Below are positions 1 through 5,334 of a stretch of DNA of 5,376 nucleotides, one piece after another. The DNA comes from CAZBQG01 sp964493945. Its GTDB lineage: Bacteria > Pseudomonadota > Alphaproteobacteria > Rhodospirillales > UBA2165. Location: assembly GCA_964493945.1 (NCBI GenBank), contig CAZBQG010000273.1, positions 1 to 5,376 on the forward strand, in the 5' to 3' direction. Positions within the stretch are counted from its first letter, which is position 1; each line of letters begins with the position of its first letter. The notes under the pieces are model-generated. The model was not told the DNA's origin and did not search any database. It saw nothing but the letters and a program-made list of their open reading frames with translations. The translations under genes and the position numbers were made by a program.

Positions 1-425
1 GAGCTTGCCCCTTCGCCCACCAGGGCGTCCAGCACGCGCTCTTCGGCGGCGACCTCGGCCTTGGCCACCACCTGTTTGCGCATGCGTTCGCGGCTGGTAT
101 GGATGGCGATTTCCAGCAAATCGCGGATGATGGATTCTACATCGCGCCCCACATAACCCACCTCGGTGAATTTGGTCGCCTCGACCTTGAGGAATGGCGC
201 CTGGGCCAGACGCGCCAGGCGGCGGGCGATTTCCGTCTTGCCGACGCCTGTCGGGCCGATCATCAAAATGTTCTTGGGCAACACCTCTTCGCGCAGATCC
301 TCATCCAATTGCTGACGCCGCCAGCGGTTGCGAAGCGCGACGGCGACGGCCCGTTTGGCGTCGTTTTGGCCGACGATGAAGCGGTCCAGTTCGGAAACGA
401 TTTCGCGTGGCGAGAAATTACTCAT
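1..425 (-). CDS. hslU: HslU, ATPase subunit of the HslVU protease (N-terminal part, cut by window edge)
   Basis: AAA+ unfoldase that recognises, unfolds and threads cytoplasmic substrates into the HslV peptidase chamber. About 141 residues are visible, starting MSNFSPREIVSELDRF; the rest lies beyond position 1 (full-length HslU is about 430-440 residues). Reading from the start, I see the typical N-terminal region with the VGQNDAKRAVAVALRNRWRR segment (about residues 18-37), a Walker A motif GPTGVGKT at 57-64, and the GYVG pore-loop motif at 90-93, followed by RDVESIIRDLLE. The GYVG loop directly after the first part of the ATPase domain is diagnostic for HslU as against ClpX. The start ATG (425-423) overlaps the hslV stop TGA (424-422), so the two genes are probably translationally coupled in an hslV-hslU operon. 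The visible part is intact, with no frameshift. Walker B, the sensor motifs and the I-domain core cannot be checked here. Confidence 0.97.
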   Translation of the reverse strand, partial: MSNFSPREIVSELDRFIVGQNDAKRAVAVALRNRWRRQQLDEDLREEVLPKNILMIGPTGVGKTEIARRLARLAQAPFLKVEATKFTEVGYVGRDVESIIRDLLEIAIHTSRERMRKQVVAKAEVAAEERVLDALVGEGAS

Positions 426-979
426 GAGGCTTCCAGCTTTTCGATGACCACATTGGAATTGGTGAAGACGCAGATGCCGGCGGCAATTTCCAGCGACCGC
501 CGGGCGATGGCTTCGGCGTCCATGTCGTCCCGGTCCATCAGGGCGCGGGCCGCAGCCAGGGCATAATTGCCCCCGGACCCGATACCGATCAATCCGCCTT
601 CCGGCTCCAGCACGTCGCCCGTCCCCGAAACCAGCAGGGACACATCGGCATTGGCCACCGCCAGCAGGGCCTGCAGATTGCGCAAGTACCGGTCCATGCG
701 CCAATCCTTGGCCAATTCGACGCAGGCCCGGGTCAGATTGCCGGGATGCTTTTCAAGCTTGCCTTCCAGGCGCTCAAAAAGCGTGAAGGCATCGGCCGTG
801 GCGCCGGCGAAACCGGTGATCACGGAACCGTCGCCGATGCGCCGCAGCTTGTTGGCATTGGCCTTGACCACGGTCTCGCCCATGCTCACCTGGCCGTCTC
901 CGGCGATCACCACATCGCCGTCCTTGCGCAGGCAAAGGATGGTGGTGGCGTGCCAATTGGGAAATGCTTGCTCGGTCAT
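422..979 (-). CDS. hslV: HslV, proteasome-like peptidase subunit of HslVU
   Basis: N-terminal-nucleophile threonine peptidase that forms the double-hexamer degradation chamber capped by HslU in the cytoplasm. The 185-residue product aligns along its length with E. coli HslV as I recall it. The catalytic Thr is T12, in the sequence WHATTIL; the AGDGQ segment is at 26-30. By alignment, K44 corresponds to the active-site Lys33 and S135 (in GIGSGG) to Ser124. The GFAGATADAFTLFE block (about 56-69) and the ELAKDWR block (88-94) are typical. Eleven residues precede the catalytic Thr, whereas E. coli has only Met, so a short propeptide must be removed; such extensions are common in alphaproteobacteria. 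The start ATG is preceded by GAGAGGA on the minus strand (988-982), a purine-rich ribosome site lying rather close to the start. It is the first gene of the hslVU operon, divergent from hisB. Confidence 0.97.
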   Translation of the reverse strand: MTEQAFPNWHATTILCLRKDGDVVIAGDGQVSMGETVVKANANKLRRIGDGSVITGFAGATADAFTLFERLEGKLEKHPGNLTRACVELAKDWRMDRYLRNLQALLAVANADVSLLVSGTGDVLEPEGGLIGIGSGGNYALAAARALMDRDDMDAEAIARRSLEIAAGICVFTNSNVVIEKLEAS

Positions 980-1023
980 GATCCTCTCTGCCCTGATTGA
1001 AGGCGCCCGCGTTCGTCAGGCTG

Positions 1024-1052
1024 GATGTAGTCTTGAAAGCCACTTGGGTCAA
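1024..1052 (-). promoter_or_regulatory. Candidate sigma-70-type promoter for hslVU
   Basis: On the minus strand, TTGACC (plus-strand 1052-1047; 5 of 6 matches to TTGACA) is followed after exactly 17 bases by TACATC (1029-1024; 3 of 6 matches to TATAAT). Transcription would begin near 1017 and give a leader of roughly 38 nt before hslV, a sensible layout. The -10 element is weak. The -35-like hexamer lies inside a 25-bp tandem repeat, so a second TTGACC occurs at 1077-1072. A CCCCAT string on the minus strand (1073-1068) resembles part of a heat-shock sigma-32 -10 element, but no good CTTGAAA lies at the right distance upstream. This is a prediction from spacing and hexamers only. Confidence 0.35.
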
Positions 1053-1095
1053 TGGCCAAGCAAAAGAATGGGGTCAATGGCGAAGCAACAGACTG
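1046..1095. repeat. Two-copy 25-bp tandem direct repeat in the hslV-hisB intergenic region
   Basis: Copy 1 (1046-1070) and copy 2 (1071-1095) are adjacent, and 22 of 25 positions are identical. Both begin GGGTCAATGGC; the mismatches are at 1057/1082, 1064/1089 and 1068/1093. Each copy carries TTGACC on the minus strand. Copy 1, with two bases to its left, also contains an 18-bp interrupted palindrome, CTTGG-8 nt-CCAAG (1043-1060), which copy 2 has lost. It could be a duplicated regulator-binding site or -35 region, or simply a replication-slippage duplication. The repeat itself is certain from the sequence; its function is not known. Confidence 0.85.
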
Positions 1096-1152
1096 GCGGA
1101 AAACCACCGTACCTGATACAAGAGCGCGCCTAATTCCAACGGAGTGGGAACC

Positions 1153-1749
1153 ATGCGCCAGGCAAGCATTGAGCGCGCGACAAAAGAGACCAAAATCAGC
1201 GCCAGTGTCGGATTGGACGGCACAGGCGTTTGCGATGTGACGACCGGTATCGGGTTTTTGGACCATATGCTGGAGCAATTGTCGCGCCACGGATTGATCG
1301 ATCTGACCCTCAAGGCCGAGGGTGATCTGCATGTGGATTCCCACCACACGGTGGAGGATACGGGCATCGTCATAGGCGAAGCGGTGAACAAGGCTTTGGG
1401 TGACCGGGTCGGCATCACCCGTTTTGGCGTGGCTTATGTGCCGTTGGACGAAGCATTGAGCCGGGTGGTGGTGGATCTCTCGGACCGGCCATATTTGGTG
1501 TGGAACGTGAATTTCAGCCAGGCACGGCTGGGCGAAATGGATACGGAATTGTTCCGCGACTGGTTTCAGGCCTTCGCCCAGGGGGCGCGCCTGACGCTCC
1601 ATGTGGATAATCTGGCCGGGCGCAATTCCCACCATGTTGCGGAAACCATATTCAAGGCCCTGGCCCGGGCGCTGCGCCAAGCCGTTGCCCTGGACGAAGG
1701 CGCCCCTGGCGGGGTTCCCTCGACCAAGGGCGTCTTGTCCAGCAGCTGA
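1153..1749 (+). CDS. hisB: Imidazoleglycerol-phosphate dehydratase (monofunctional HisB)
   Basis: Removes water from D-erythro-imidazole-glycerol phosphate to give imidazole-acetol phosphate in cytoplasmic histidine synthesis. The 198-residue product carries all the landmark motifs: FLDHMLEQLSRHG (35-47), the metal-binding DSHHTVED (62-69) and NSHHVAE (158-164), and the C-terminal STKGVL (190-195). The two SHH motifs are the halves of the gene-duplicated fold that bind the paired Mn ions. There is no fused HisN-type phosphatase domain, unlike enterobacterial HisB, and the length is normal for the monofunctional enzyme. I chose ATG 1153 over an in-frame GTG at 1144 because the GGAG Shine-Dalgarno (1141-1144) sits 8 bases before 1153 and overlaps that GTG. 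This is the first gene of the his cluster, divergent from hslVU. I see no convincing -35/-10 pair and no leader peptide or attenuator upstream. Confidence 0.97.
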   Translation: MRQASIERATKETKISASVGLDGTGVCDVTTGIGFLDHMLEQLSRHGLIDLTLKAEGDLHVDSHHTVEDTGIVIGEAVNKALGDRVGITRFGVAYVPLDEALSRVVVDLSDRPYLVWNVNFSQARLGEMDTELFRDWFQAFAQGARLTLHVDNLAGRNSHHVAETIFKALARALRQAVALDEGAPGGVPSTKGVLSSS

Positions 1750-1759
1750 AAGCGCAGCC

Positions 1760-2143
1760 ATGCGTATTTACACGGTTCATCTGGTGCCGGGCAGGGTTCC
1801 GCCGGACCCGGTCCTCATAAAAGAAGGGTTCAACTGGTTGGCCTTTGTCTTTGGCCCGCTCTGGGCCTTGTCCCACCGCATGTGGTGGATGGCGCTGATC
1901 CTCCTTGGACTGATGGCCGGGCTCAGCCTGTTGCTGGGGCTTATGGGCATGGGCCCGGAGGTGCAAAGTGCGGCCAGTCTGGGACTGGCGGTGATCATCG
2001 GCGGCATGGCCAACGATTGGCGCCGCGCTTATCTGGCTAGGCGGGGATTTGCCGAGCGCGGGCTGGTCGGGGCGGGGGACAAGGAAGCGGCCCTTTTCCG
2101 CTATCTGGAAGTCGCCCGCACCCACAGGATGCCCGCCCCGTGA
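1760..2143 (+). CDS. Small membrane protein of DUF2628 type, in his operon
   Basis: A 127-residue protein of unknown function. The N-terminus MRIYTVHLVPG, followed by DPVLIKEGFNWLAFVFGPLWALSHRMWW (about 17-44), is the pattern I associate with DUF2628 proteins, which often sit between hisB and hisH in alphaproteobacteria; this assignment is from memory, not a search. Hydrophobic stretches at about 24-38, 43-64 and 69-84 suggest two or three membrane segments. Next comes a basic, probably cytoplasmic tail with NDWRRAYLARRGF (85-97). ATG 1760 lies 10 bases after the hisB stop. Only a weak GAAAG-type ribosome site precedes it, so it probably depends on hisB translation. Its TGA overlaps the GTG start of hisH. 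The position implies co-expression with histidine enzymes, but no enzymatic motif is visible and a role in the pathway is not shown. Confidence 0.85.
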   Translation: MRIYTVHLVPGRVPPDPVLIKEGFNWLAFVFGPLWALSHRMWWMALILLGLMAGLSLLLGLMGMGPEVQSAASLGLAVIIGGMANDWRRAYLARRGFAERGLVGAGDKEAALFRYLEVARTHRMPAP

Positions 2144-2787
2144 CCCACGCCCTGCTCATCGATTACGGCTCGGGCAATCTGCGTTCCGCCGCCAAGGCCT
2201 TTGAGAGGGCGGCGGATCAGGCGGGGCTGGAAGCCAAAATCATGGTCAGCGGCGATGCTACTCTCCTGGACGAAGCCAGCCACATTGTGTTGCCGGGCGT
2301 CGGCGCCTTTGCGGATTGTCTGGCCGGGCTTAACGCCGTGCCCGGCATGAGAGAGGGTCTGGAAATCAATGTGCGGGAGCGGGGCAAGCCGTTTCTGGGC
2401 ATCTGCGTCGGCATGCAATTGATGGCGCGCATGGGTCTGGAACATGGAAAATGGCCCGGCCTGGGTTGGATCGATGGCGAGGTGGTGCCTTTGGCCCCAT
2501 CGGACACTGGATTAAAAATTCCCCATATGGGCTGGAATAATCTGGATTTTTCTGAGGGCGTTCATCCGGTACTTGAAGGGATCGGGCCGGGTACCCATGC
2601 CTATTTCGTCCATGGCTATCATTTCGCCCTGGAAAATCCGGATGACGGGCTGGCGGCAATTGATTATGGCGGGCCGGTCGCCGCCCTCATTGGGCGCGAT
2701 AACCTGCTGGGCACCCAGTTTCACCCGGAAAAAAGCCAAAAGGCGGGCCTCCGGTTTCTGGAAAATTTCCTCAGGTGGCGGCCATGA
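2140..2787 (+). CDS. hisH: Imidazole glycerol phosphate synthase, glutaminase subunit HisH
   Basis: Class I glutamine amidotransferase that hydrolyses glutamine and channels ammonia to HisF. The 215-residue protein has IDYGSGNLRS at the N-terminus (7-16), the oxyanion-strand motif PGVGAF (52-57), the nucleophile Cys89 in GICVGMQ, and the His195/Glu197 pair in TQFHPEKS (192-199), so the Cys-His-Glu triad is complete. PHMGWNN (128-134) is also typical. The segment usually written YFVHSYH reads YFVHGYH here (155-161), a mild Ser-to-Gly difference. The start is a GTG (2140-2142) overlapping the TGA of the upstream gene, with AGGA at 2126-2129 as a plausible ribosome site 10 bases away; no ATG fits the conserved N-terminus. 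The stop overlaps the hisA start by ATGA. The adjacency to hisA and hisF is classical. Confidence 0.98.
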   Translation: MTHALLIDYGSGNLRSAAKAFERAADQAGLEAKIMVSGDATLLDEASHIVLPGVGAFADCLAGLNAVPGMREGLEINVRERGKPFLGICVGMQLMARMGLEHGKWPGLGWIDGEVVPLAPSDTGLKIPHMGWNNLDFSEGVHPVLEGIGPGTHAYFVHGYHFALENPDDGLAAIDYGGPVAALIGRDNLLGTQFHPEKSQKAGLRFLENFLRWRP

Positions 2788-3515
2788 TCTTTTTCCCGGC
2801 CATCGACCTGAAGGGCGGCAATTGCGTGCGCCTGCTCAGGGGCGAAATGGACAAGGCCACTGTTTTTGGCGAAGACCCGGCGGCCCAGGCCGCCTTGTTT
2901 GCCCAGGCTGGCTGCCAATATCTCCATATGGTCGATTTGGATGGCGCCTTCGCCGGCAAGCCGGTCAACGCCCCCGCCGTCGAAGGGGTGCTGAAAGCCA
3001 TATCCATTCCGGTGCAATTGGGCGGTGGCATCCGCGACCGGGCGAAAATAGACATGTGGCTGGATAAGGGCGTGGCCCGGGTCATTTTGGGCACCGCAGC
3101 CTTGCGCGACCCCGATCTGGTCCGCCGTGCCTGCGCCGATCACCCGGGCCGCATCGCCATCGGCATCGATGCCAGGGACGGCATGGTGGCCGTCGAGGGC
3201 TGGGCGGAGGTCTCGGAGGTTTCGGCCCATGATCTGGCGCTGGAACTGGAGGACACCGGGGCGGCGGCGATTATTTACACCGATATTCAGCGGGACGGCG
3301 CCATGCAGGGGCCTAACATTAATGCCACCCTGGCCCTGGCCAATCGGGTAAAAACCCCGGTGATCGTTTCAGGCGGCGTGTCATCCATGAAAGATCTGGG
3401 TGCCGTCAAAGACGCCGGAGCTGGTCTTTTGGAAGGCGTAATTTGCGGGCGCGCGCTTTATGACGGAAAAGTGGACCCCGCCGCCGCCGTCGAATTATTG
3501 GCGGAGGGGAACTGA
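2784..3515 (+). CDS. hisA: ProFAR isomerase HisA (phosphoribosylformimino-AICAR-P isomerase)
   Basis: Catalyses the Amadori rearrangement of ProFAR to PRFAR on a TIM barrel. The 243-residue protein opens MIFFPAIDLKGG, with catalytic Asp8. The second catalytic Asp is D129 in GIDARDG (127-133), and T166 in IIYTDIQRDG matches the conserved Thr that follows strand 5. Phosphate-binding glycines are visible in both half-barrels: QLGGGIRD (78-85) and VSGGVSS (195-201), followed by CGRALYDGK (221-229). The half-barrel repeat supports the family assignment. I placed the start at ATG 2784, which overlaps the hisH stop and gives the canonical N-terminus; an in-frame GTG at 2775 would add only three residues (MAA). 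AGGTGG just upstream within hisH can serve as the ribosome site. The length is normal. Confidence 0.98.
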   Translation: MIFFPAIDLKGGNCVRLLRGEMDKATVFGEDPAAQAALFAQAGCQYLHMVDLDGAFAGKPVNAPAVEGVLKAISIPVQLGGGIRDRAKIDMWLDKGVARVILGTAALRDPDLVRRACADHPGRIAIGIDARDGMVAVEGWAEVSEVSAHDLALELEDTGAAAIIYTDIQRDGAMQGPNINATLALANRVKTPVIVSGGVSSMKDLGAVKDAGAGLLEGVICGRALYDGKVDPAAAVELLAEGN

Positions 3516-3517
3516 TC

Positions 3518-4297
3518 ATGCTTAAAACCAGAATAATTCCCTGCCTGGATGTGGATAAGGGCCGTGTGGTGAAGGGCGTCAATTTCGTCGATTTGGTGGA
3601 TGCGGGCGATCCGGTGGAACAGGCCAGGCTTTACGATAGTGCCGGAGCCGATGAGCTTTGTTTTCTGGACATTACGGCCAGTCACGAAGACCGCGACACC
3701 ATTTTCGATGTGGTGACCAGGACGGCGGAGGTTTGCTTCATGCCCGTAACCGTCGGCGGCGGCGTGCGCAATCTGGAAGATATCCGCAAATTGTTGCTGG
3801 CCGGGGCCGACAAGGTCTCGATCAACACGGCAGCCGTAACTGATCCGGAATTTGTTGGCGAGGCGGCGCGCAAATTCGGCTCCCAATGCATTGTGGTGGC
3901 GATCGATGCGAAACGGACAGGGCCGGATGAATTTGCCGTCTTTACCCATGGCGGGCGGCGCGAAACCGGGATCGAAGCCATCGGCTGGGCCCGGCGCATG
4001 GCGGAACTTGGGGCGGGCGAGCTGCTTTTGACCTCCATGGACCGGGACGGCACCAAGGAAGGCTTCGATCTGCCCCTCACAAGGGCGGTGGCCGATGCCG
4101 TGCCCATCCCGGTGATCGCGTCCGGCGGCGTCGGCGTTTTGCAACATCTGGCCGATGGGGTAACCGAGGGCCATGCCAGCGCCGTGCTCGCCGCGTCGAT
4201 CTTTCATTTCGGCACATACAGCATTGGCGAAGCGAAGGACTTTATGCAAAAACAAGGTGTTACGGTGCGACTCGAAGATAAGGAAAAAGCATCATGA
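3518..4297 (+). CDS. hisF: Imidazole glycerol phosphate synthase, cyclase subunit HisF
   Basis: Uses ammonia from HisH to convert PRFAR into imidazole glycerol phosphate and AICAR, the latter feeding back to purine synthesis. The 259-residue TIM barrel starts MLKTRIIPCLDVDKGRVVKG with catalytic Asp11; the second catalytic Asp is D130 in VVAIDAKR. Phosphate-site glycines are at VTVGGGVRN (77-85) and VIASGGVG (199-206), and the LLTSMDRDGTKEGFD segment (170-184) is characteristic of HisF. It starts 2 bases after the hisA stop, with the strong Shine-Dalgarno GGAGGGG (3503-3509) inside the end of hisA, so it may be initiated independently at a high rate. The stop overlaps the hisE start by ATGA. 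Nothing is missing. Confidence 0.98.
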   Translation: MLKTRIIPCLDVDKGRVVKGVNFVDLVDAGDPVEQARLYDSAGADELCFLDITASHEDRDTIFDVVTRTAEVCFMPVTVGGGVRNLEDIRKLLLAGADKVSINTAAVTDPEFVGEAARKFGSQCIVVAIDAKRTGPDEFAVFTHGGRRETGIEAIGWARRMAELGAGELLLTSMDRDGTKEGFDLPLTRAVADAVPIPVIASGGVGVLQHLADGVTEGHASAVLAASIFHFGTYSIGEAKDFMQKQGVTVRLEDKEKAS

Positions 4298-4579
4298 ACA
4301 GGCAATCGGAAAAAATGACCGGTGCCCAGCTGGACCGGCTATTCGCGGTCATCGAAAGCCGCCGGGGAGGCGATCCCCATGCGTCTTATACAGCGCAGTT
4401 ATTAAGCGCGGGAACGGCGAAAATGGCCCGGAAACTAGGCGAAGAGACCACCGAAACCGTGATCGCCGCCCTCGATGGCACCCCAGAACAAGTGATCAGT
4501 GAGAGCGCCGATCTGCTCTATCACCTGTTGGTTCTNNNNNNNNNNGGGTTTGGAAGAAAAACAATCGCGCAGAGACTGA
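4294..4579 (+). CDS. hisE: Phosphoribosyl-ATP pyrophosphatase HisE (interrupted by an assembly gap)
   Basis: Hydrolyses phosphoribosyl-ATP to phosphoribosyl-AMP and pyrophosphate, the second step of histidine synthesis; HisE has an all-alpha MazG-like fold. Before the gap, 81 residues are readable (the last codon, CTN, is Leu whatever the unknown base). They include KLGEETTETVIAA (47-59) and ESADLLYHLL (70-79), giving the metal-binding ExxE (E51, E54) and ExxD (E70, D73) pattern. After the Ns, the family-like C-terminus GLEEKQSRRD followed by TGA (4577-4579) is found in a frame shifted by one base. The base before it (G4546) fits the third position of a Ser codon, giving the usual SGLEEK. HisE proteins have roughly 20 residues between these blocks, so about 60 bases, in a multiple of three, are probably missing rather than ten. 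The ATG start overlaps the hisF stop, with AGGA (4281-4284) 9 bases upstream. Confidence 0.93.
4536..4545. other. Assembly gap (ten Ns) inside hisE
   Basis: Ten unknown bases lie between GTTCT and GGGTT. Reading straight across in the hisE frame produces a C-terminus (GFGRKTIAQRL and onward to about 4614) that does not resemble HisE, runs into the HIT gene and overruns its Shine-Dalgarno. The +2-shifted frame gives a proper HisE tail. The run is therefore best read as a placeholder of arbitrary length. Confidence 0.95.
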
Positions 4580-4603
4580 TACTGGAGCGGGGAGGAAAGC
4601 AAG

Positions 4604-4969
4604 ATGACATATGACTCGAACAATATTTTCGCCAAGATTCTGAGAGAAGAGTTGCCATGCTCGAAACGCTATGAAGATGAATTTGCCCTGGCCTTCGAAG
4701 ACATCAACCCCCAGGCGCCCATCCATGTGCTGGTCATCCCCAAAGGGGCCTATATTTCAATGGAAGATTTTTCCGCCAAGGCCTCAACGGAAGAGATTGC
4801 GGGCTTTTTCCGCGCCGTCGGCCAGGTCGCCCGTGACTTGGAACTGGCCGGGCCCGGCTACCGCATCCTGGCCAATCACAGCCATGACGGCATGCAGGAA
4901 GTGCCCCATTTCCACGTACATATCTTTGGCGGCAAGCGTCTGGGGCCGATGTTGAAGAGGGATGATTAG
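4604..4969 (+). CDS. Histidine triad (HIT) family nucleotide-binding protein, HinT-like
   Basis: A 121-residue HIT protein of the HinT branch, whose members hydrolyse nucleoside phosphoramidates such as AMP-amine or AMP-lysine; the physiological substrate in bacteria is uncertain. The N-terminus NNIFAKILREELPCSKRYED (6-25) is typical. FEDINPQAPIHVLVIPK (31-47) forms the conserved sheet, ILANHSHDGMQEVPHFHVHIFGG (88-110) contains the catalytic triad motif His102-x-His104-x-His106, and the GKRLGPM tail (110-116) is usual. The start ATG has a strong GGAGG (4591-4595) 8 bases upstream, lying after the hisE stop, so it probably belongs to the his transcript but can be translated on its own. HIT genes directly after hisE are common in alphaproteobacteria. 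The stop TAG overlaps the stop of the convergent gene. Confidence 0.96.
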   Translation: MTYDSNNIFAKILREELPCSKRYEDEFALAFEDINPQAPIHVLVIPKGAYISMEDFSAKASTEEIAGFFRAVGQVARDLELAGPGYRILANHSHDGMQEVPHFHVHIFGGKRLGPMLKRDD

Positions 4970-5334
4970 CCTTCCATCATAACCGCATGTTTTCCAGGCA
5001 CGACGCGGCGGTATGACAGGGCCTCGGCGACATGCAGGCGTCTTACAGTATCACTTTCATCCAGATCGGCCAGGGTGCGGGCGACCCTCAGGACTCGGTG
5101 GCAACCTCTTGCACTGAGGTGCATTTTATCCGCCGCATCGGCCAAAAGTGCCACGCCTTCGCTGTCCGGGGTGGCGATTTCTTCGAGCAATTTGCCGTCT
5201 GCCTCGGCGTTTGAACGGGCGGGCGGGCTGGCATCGACCGACGCGTAGCGGGCCTTCTGGCGGGCCTGGGCCCGGTTGATGCGGGCCGCCACATCGGCTG
5301 AGCTTTCGGTCGGCGGCGGCAGGCTTAGAGCGTT
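4966..5334 (-). pseudogene. C-terminal fragment of ComM/YifB-type Mg-chelatase-like ATPase (apparently truncated)
   Basis: About 120 residues match the C-terminal Mg-chelatase-like domain of ComM/YifB proteins: LSLPPPTESSADVAARINRAQARQK near the beginning, then KLLEEIATPDSEGVALLADAADKMHLSARG, HRVLRVARTLADLDES and HVAEALSYRR before the TAA stop. ComM is an AAA+ helicase-like protein of about 500 residues that promotes branch migration during natural transformation. The ATPase domain is absent here. Reading upstream in frame, coding similarity ends at the LSLPPP segment, and a TGA follows at 5337-5335 only three codons further on, beside sequence that looks noncoding. A GTG at 5292 is the first possible start codon, but the homology clearly runs past it. 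The fragment is convergent with the HIT gene, with stop codons overlapping by 4 bases (4966-4969). It could be a true pseudogene, an insertion-split gene or an assembly join error. Confidence 0.8.

Noticed and set aside
99..566. Plus-strand open frame across the hslU/hslV junction
   Set aside because: It lies opposite two clear genes and has no protein-family features.
1032..1038. CTTGAAA on the plus strand as a heat-shock -35 element
   Set aside because: It points towards hisB, not hslVU, and no CCCCAT-like -10 follows at the right distance on that strand.
1144..1152. GTG at 1144 as the hisB start, adding MGT
   Set aside because: The GTG overlaps the GGAG Shine-Dalgarno that is correctly spaced for ATG 1153, and nothing useful as a ribosome site precedes the GTG at the right distance.
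976..1761. Long minus-strand open frame opposite hisB (261 codons)
   Set aside because: It is a mirror frame of a well-supported gene in GC-rich DNA and shows no recognisable motifs.
2775..2783. GTG at 2775 as the hisA start
   Set aside because: It adds only MAA before the conserved MIFFPAIDLKGG, and ATG 2784 gives the usual ATGA overlap with hisH.
3458..4255. Long minus-strand open frame opposite hisF (265 codons)
   Set aside because: It is antisense to an intact hisF, is rich in His/Arg/Gly as expected for a shadow frame, and has no family resemblance.
4546..4614. hisE reading through the Ns to a stop near 4614
   Set aside because: The C-terminus so produced is not HisE-like and overruns the HIT gene's ribosome site; the other frame gives a proper HisE tail ending at 4579.
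5290..5292. GTG as a real start of a short 108-residue protein
   Set aside because: ComM-type similarity continues upstream of it without a break to about 5325, so it is just an internal Val codon.
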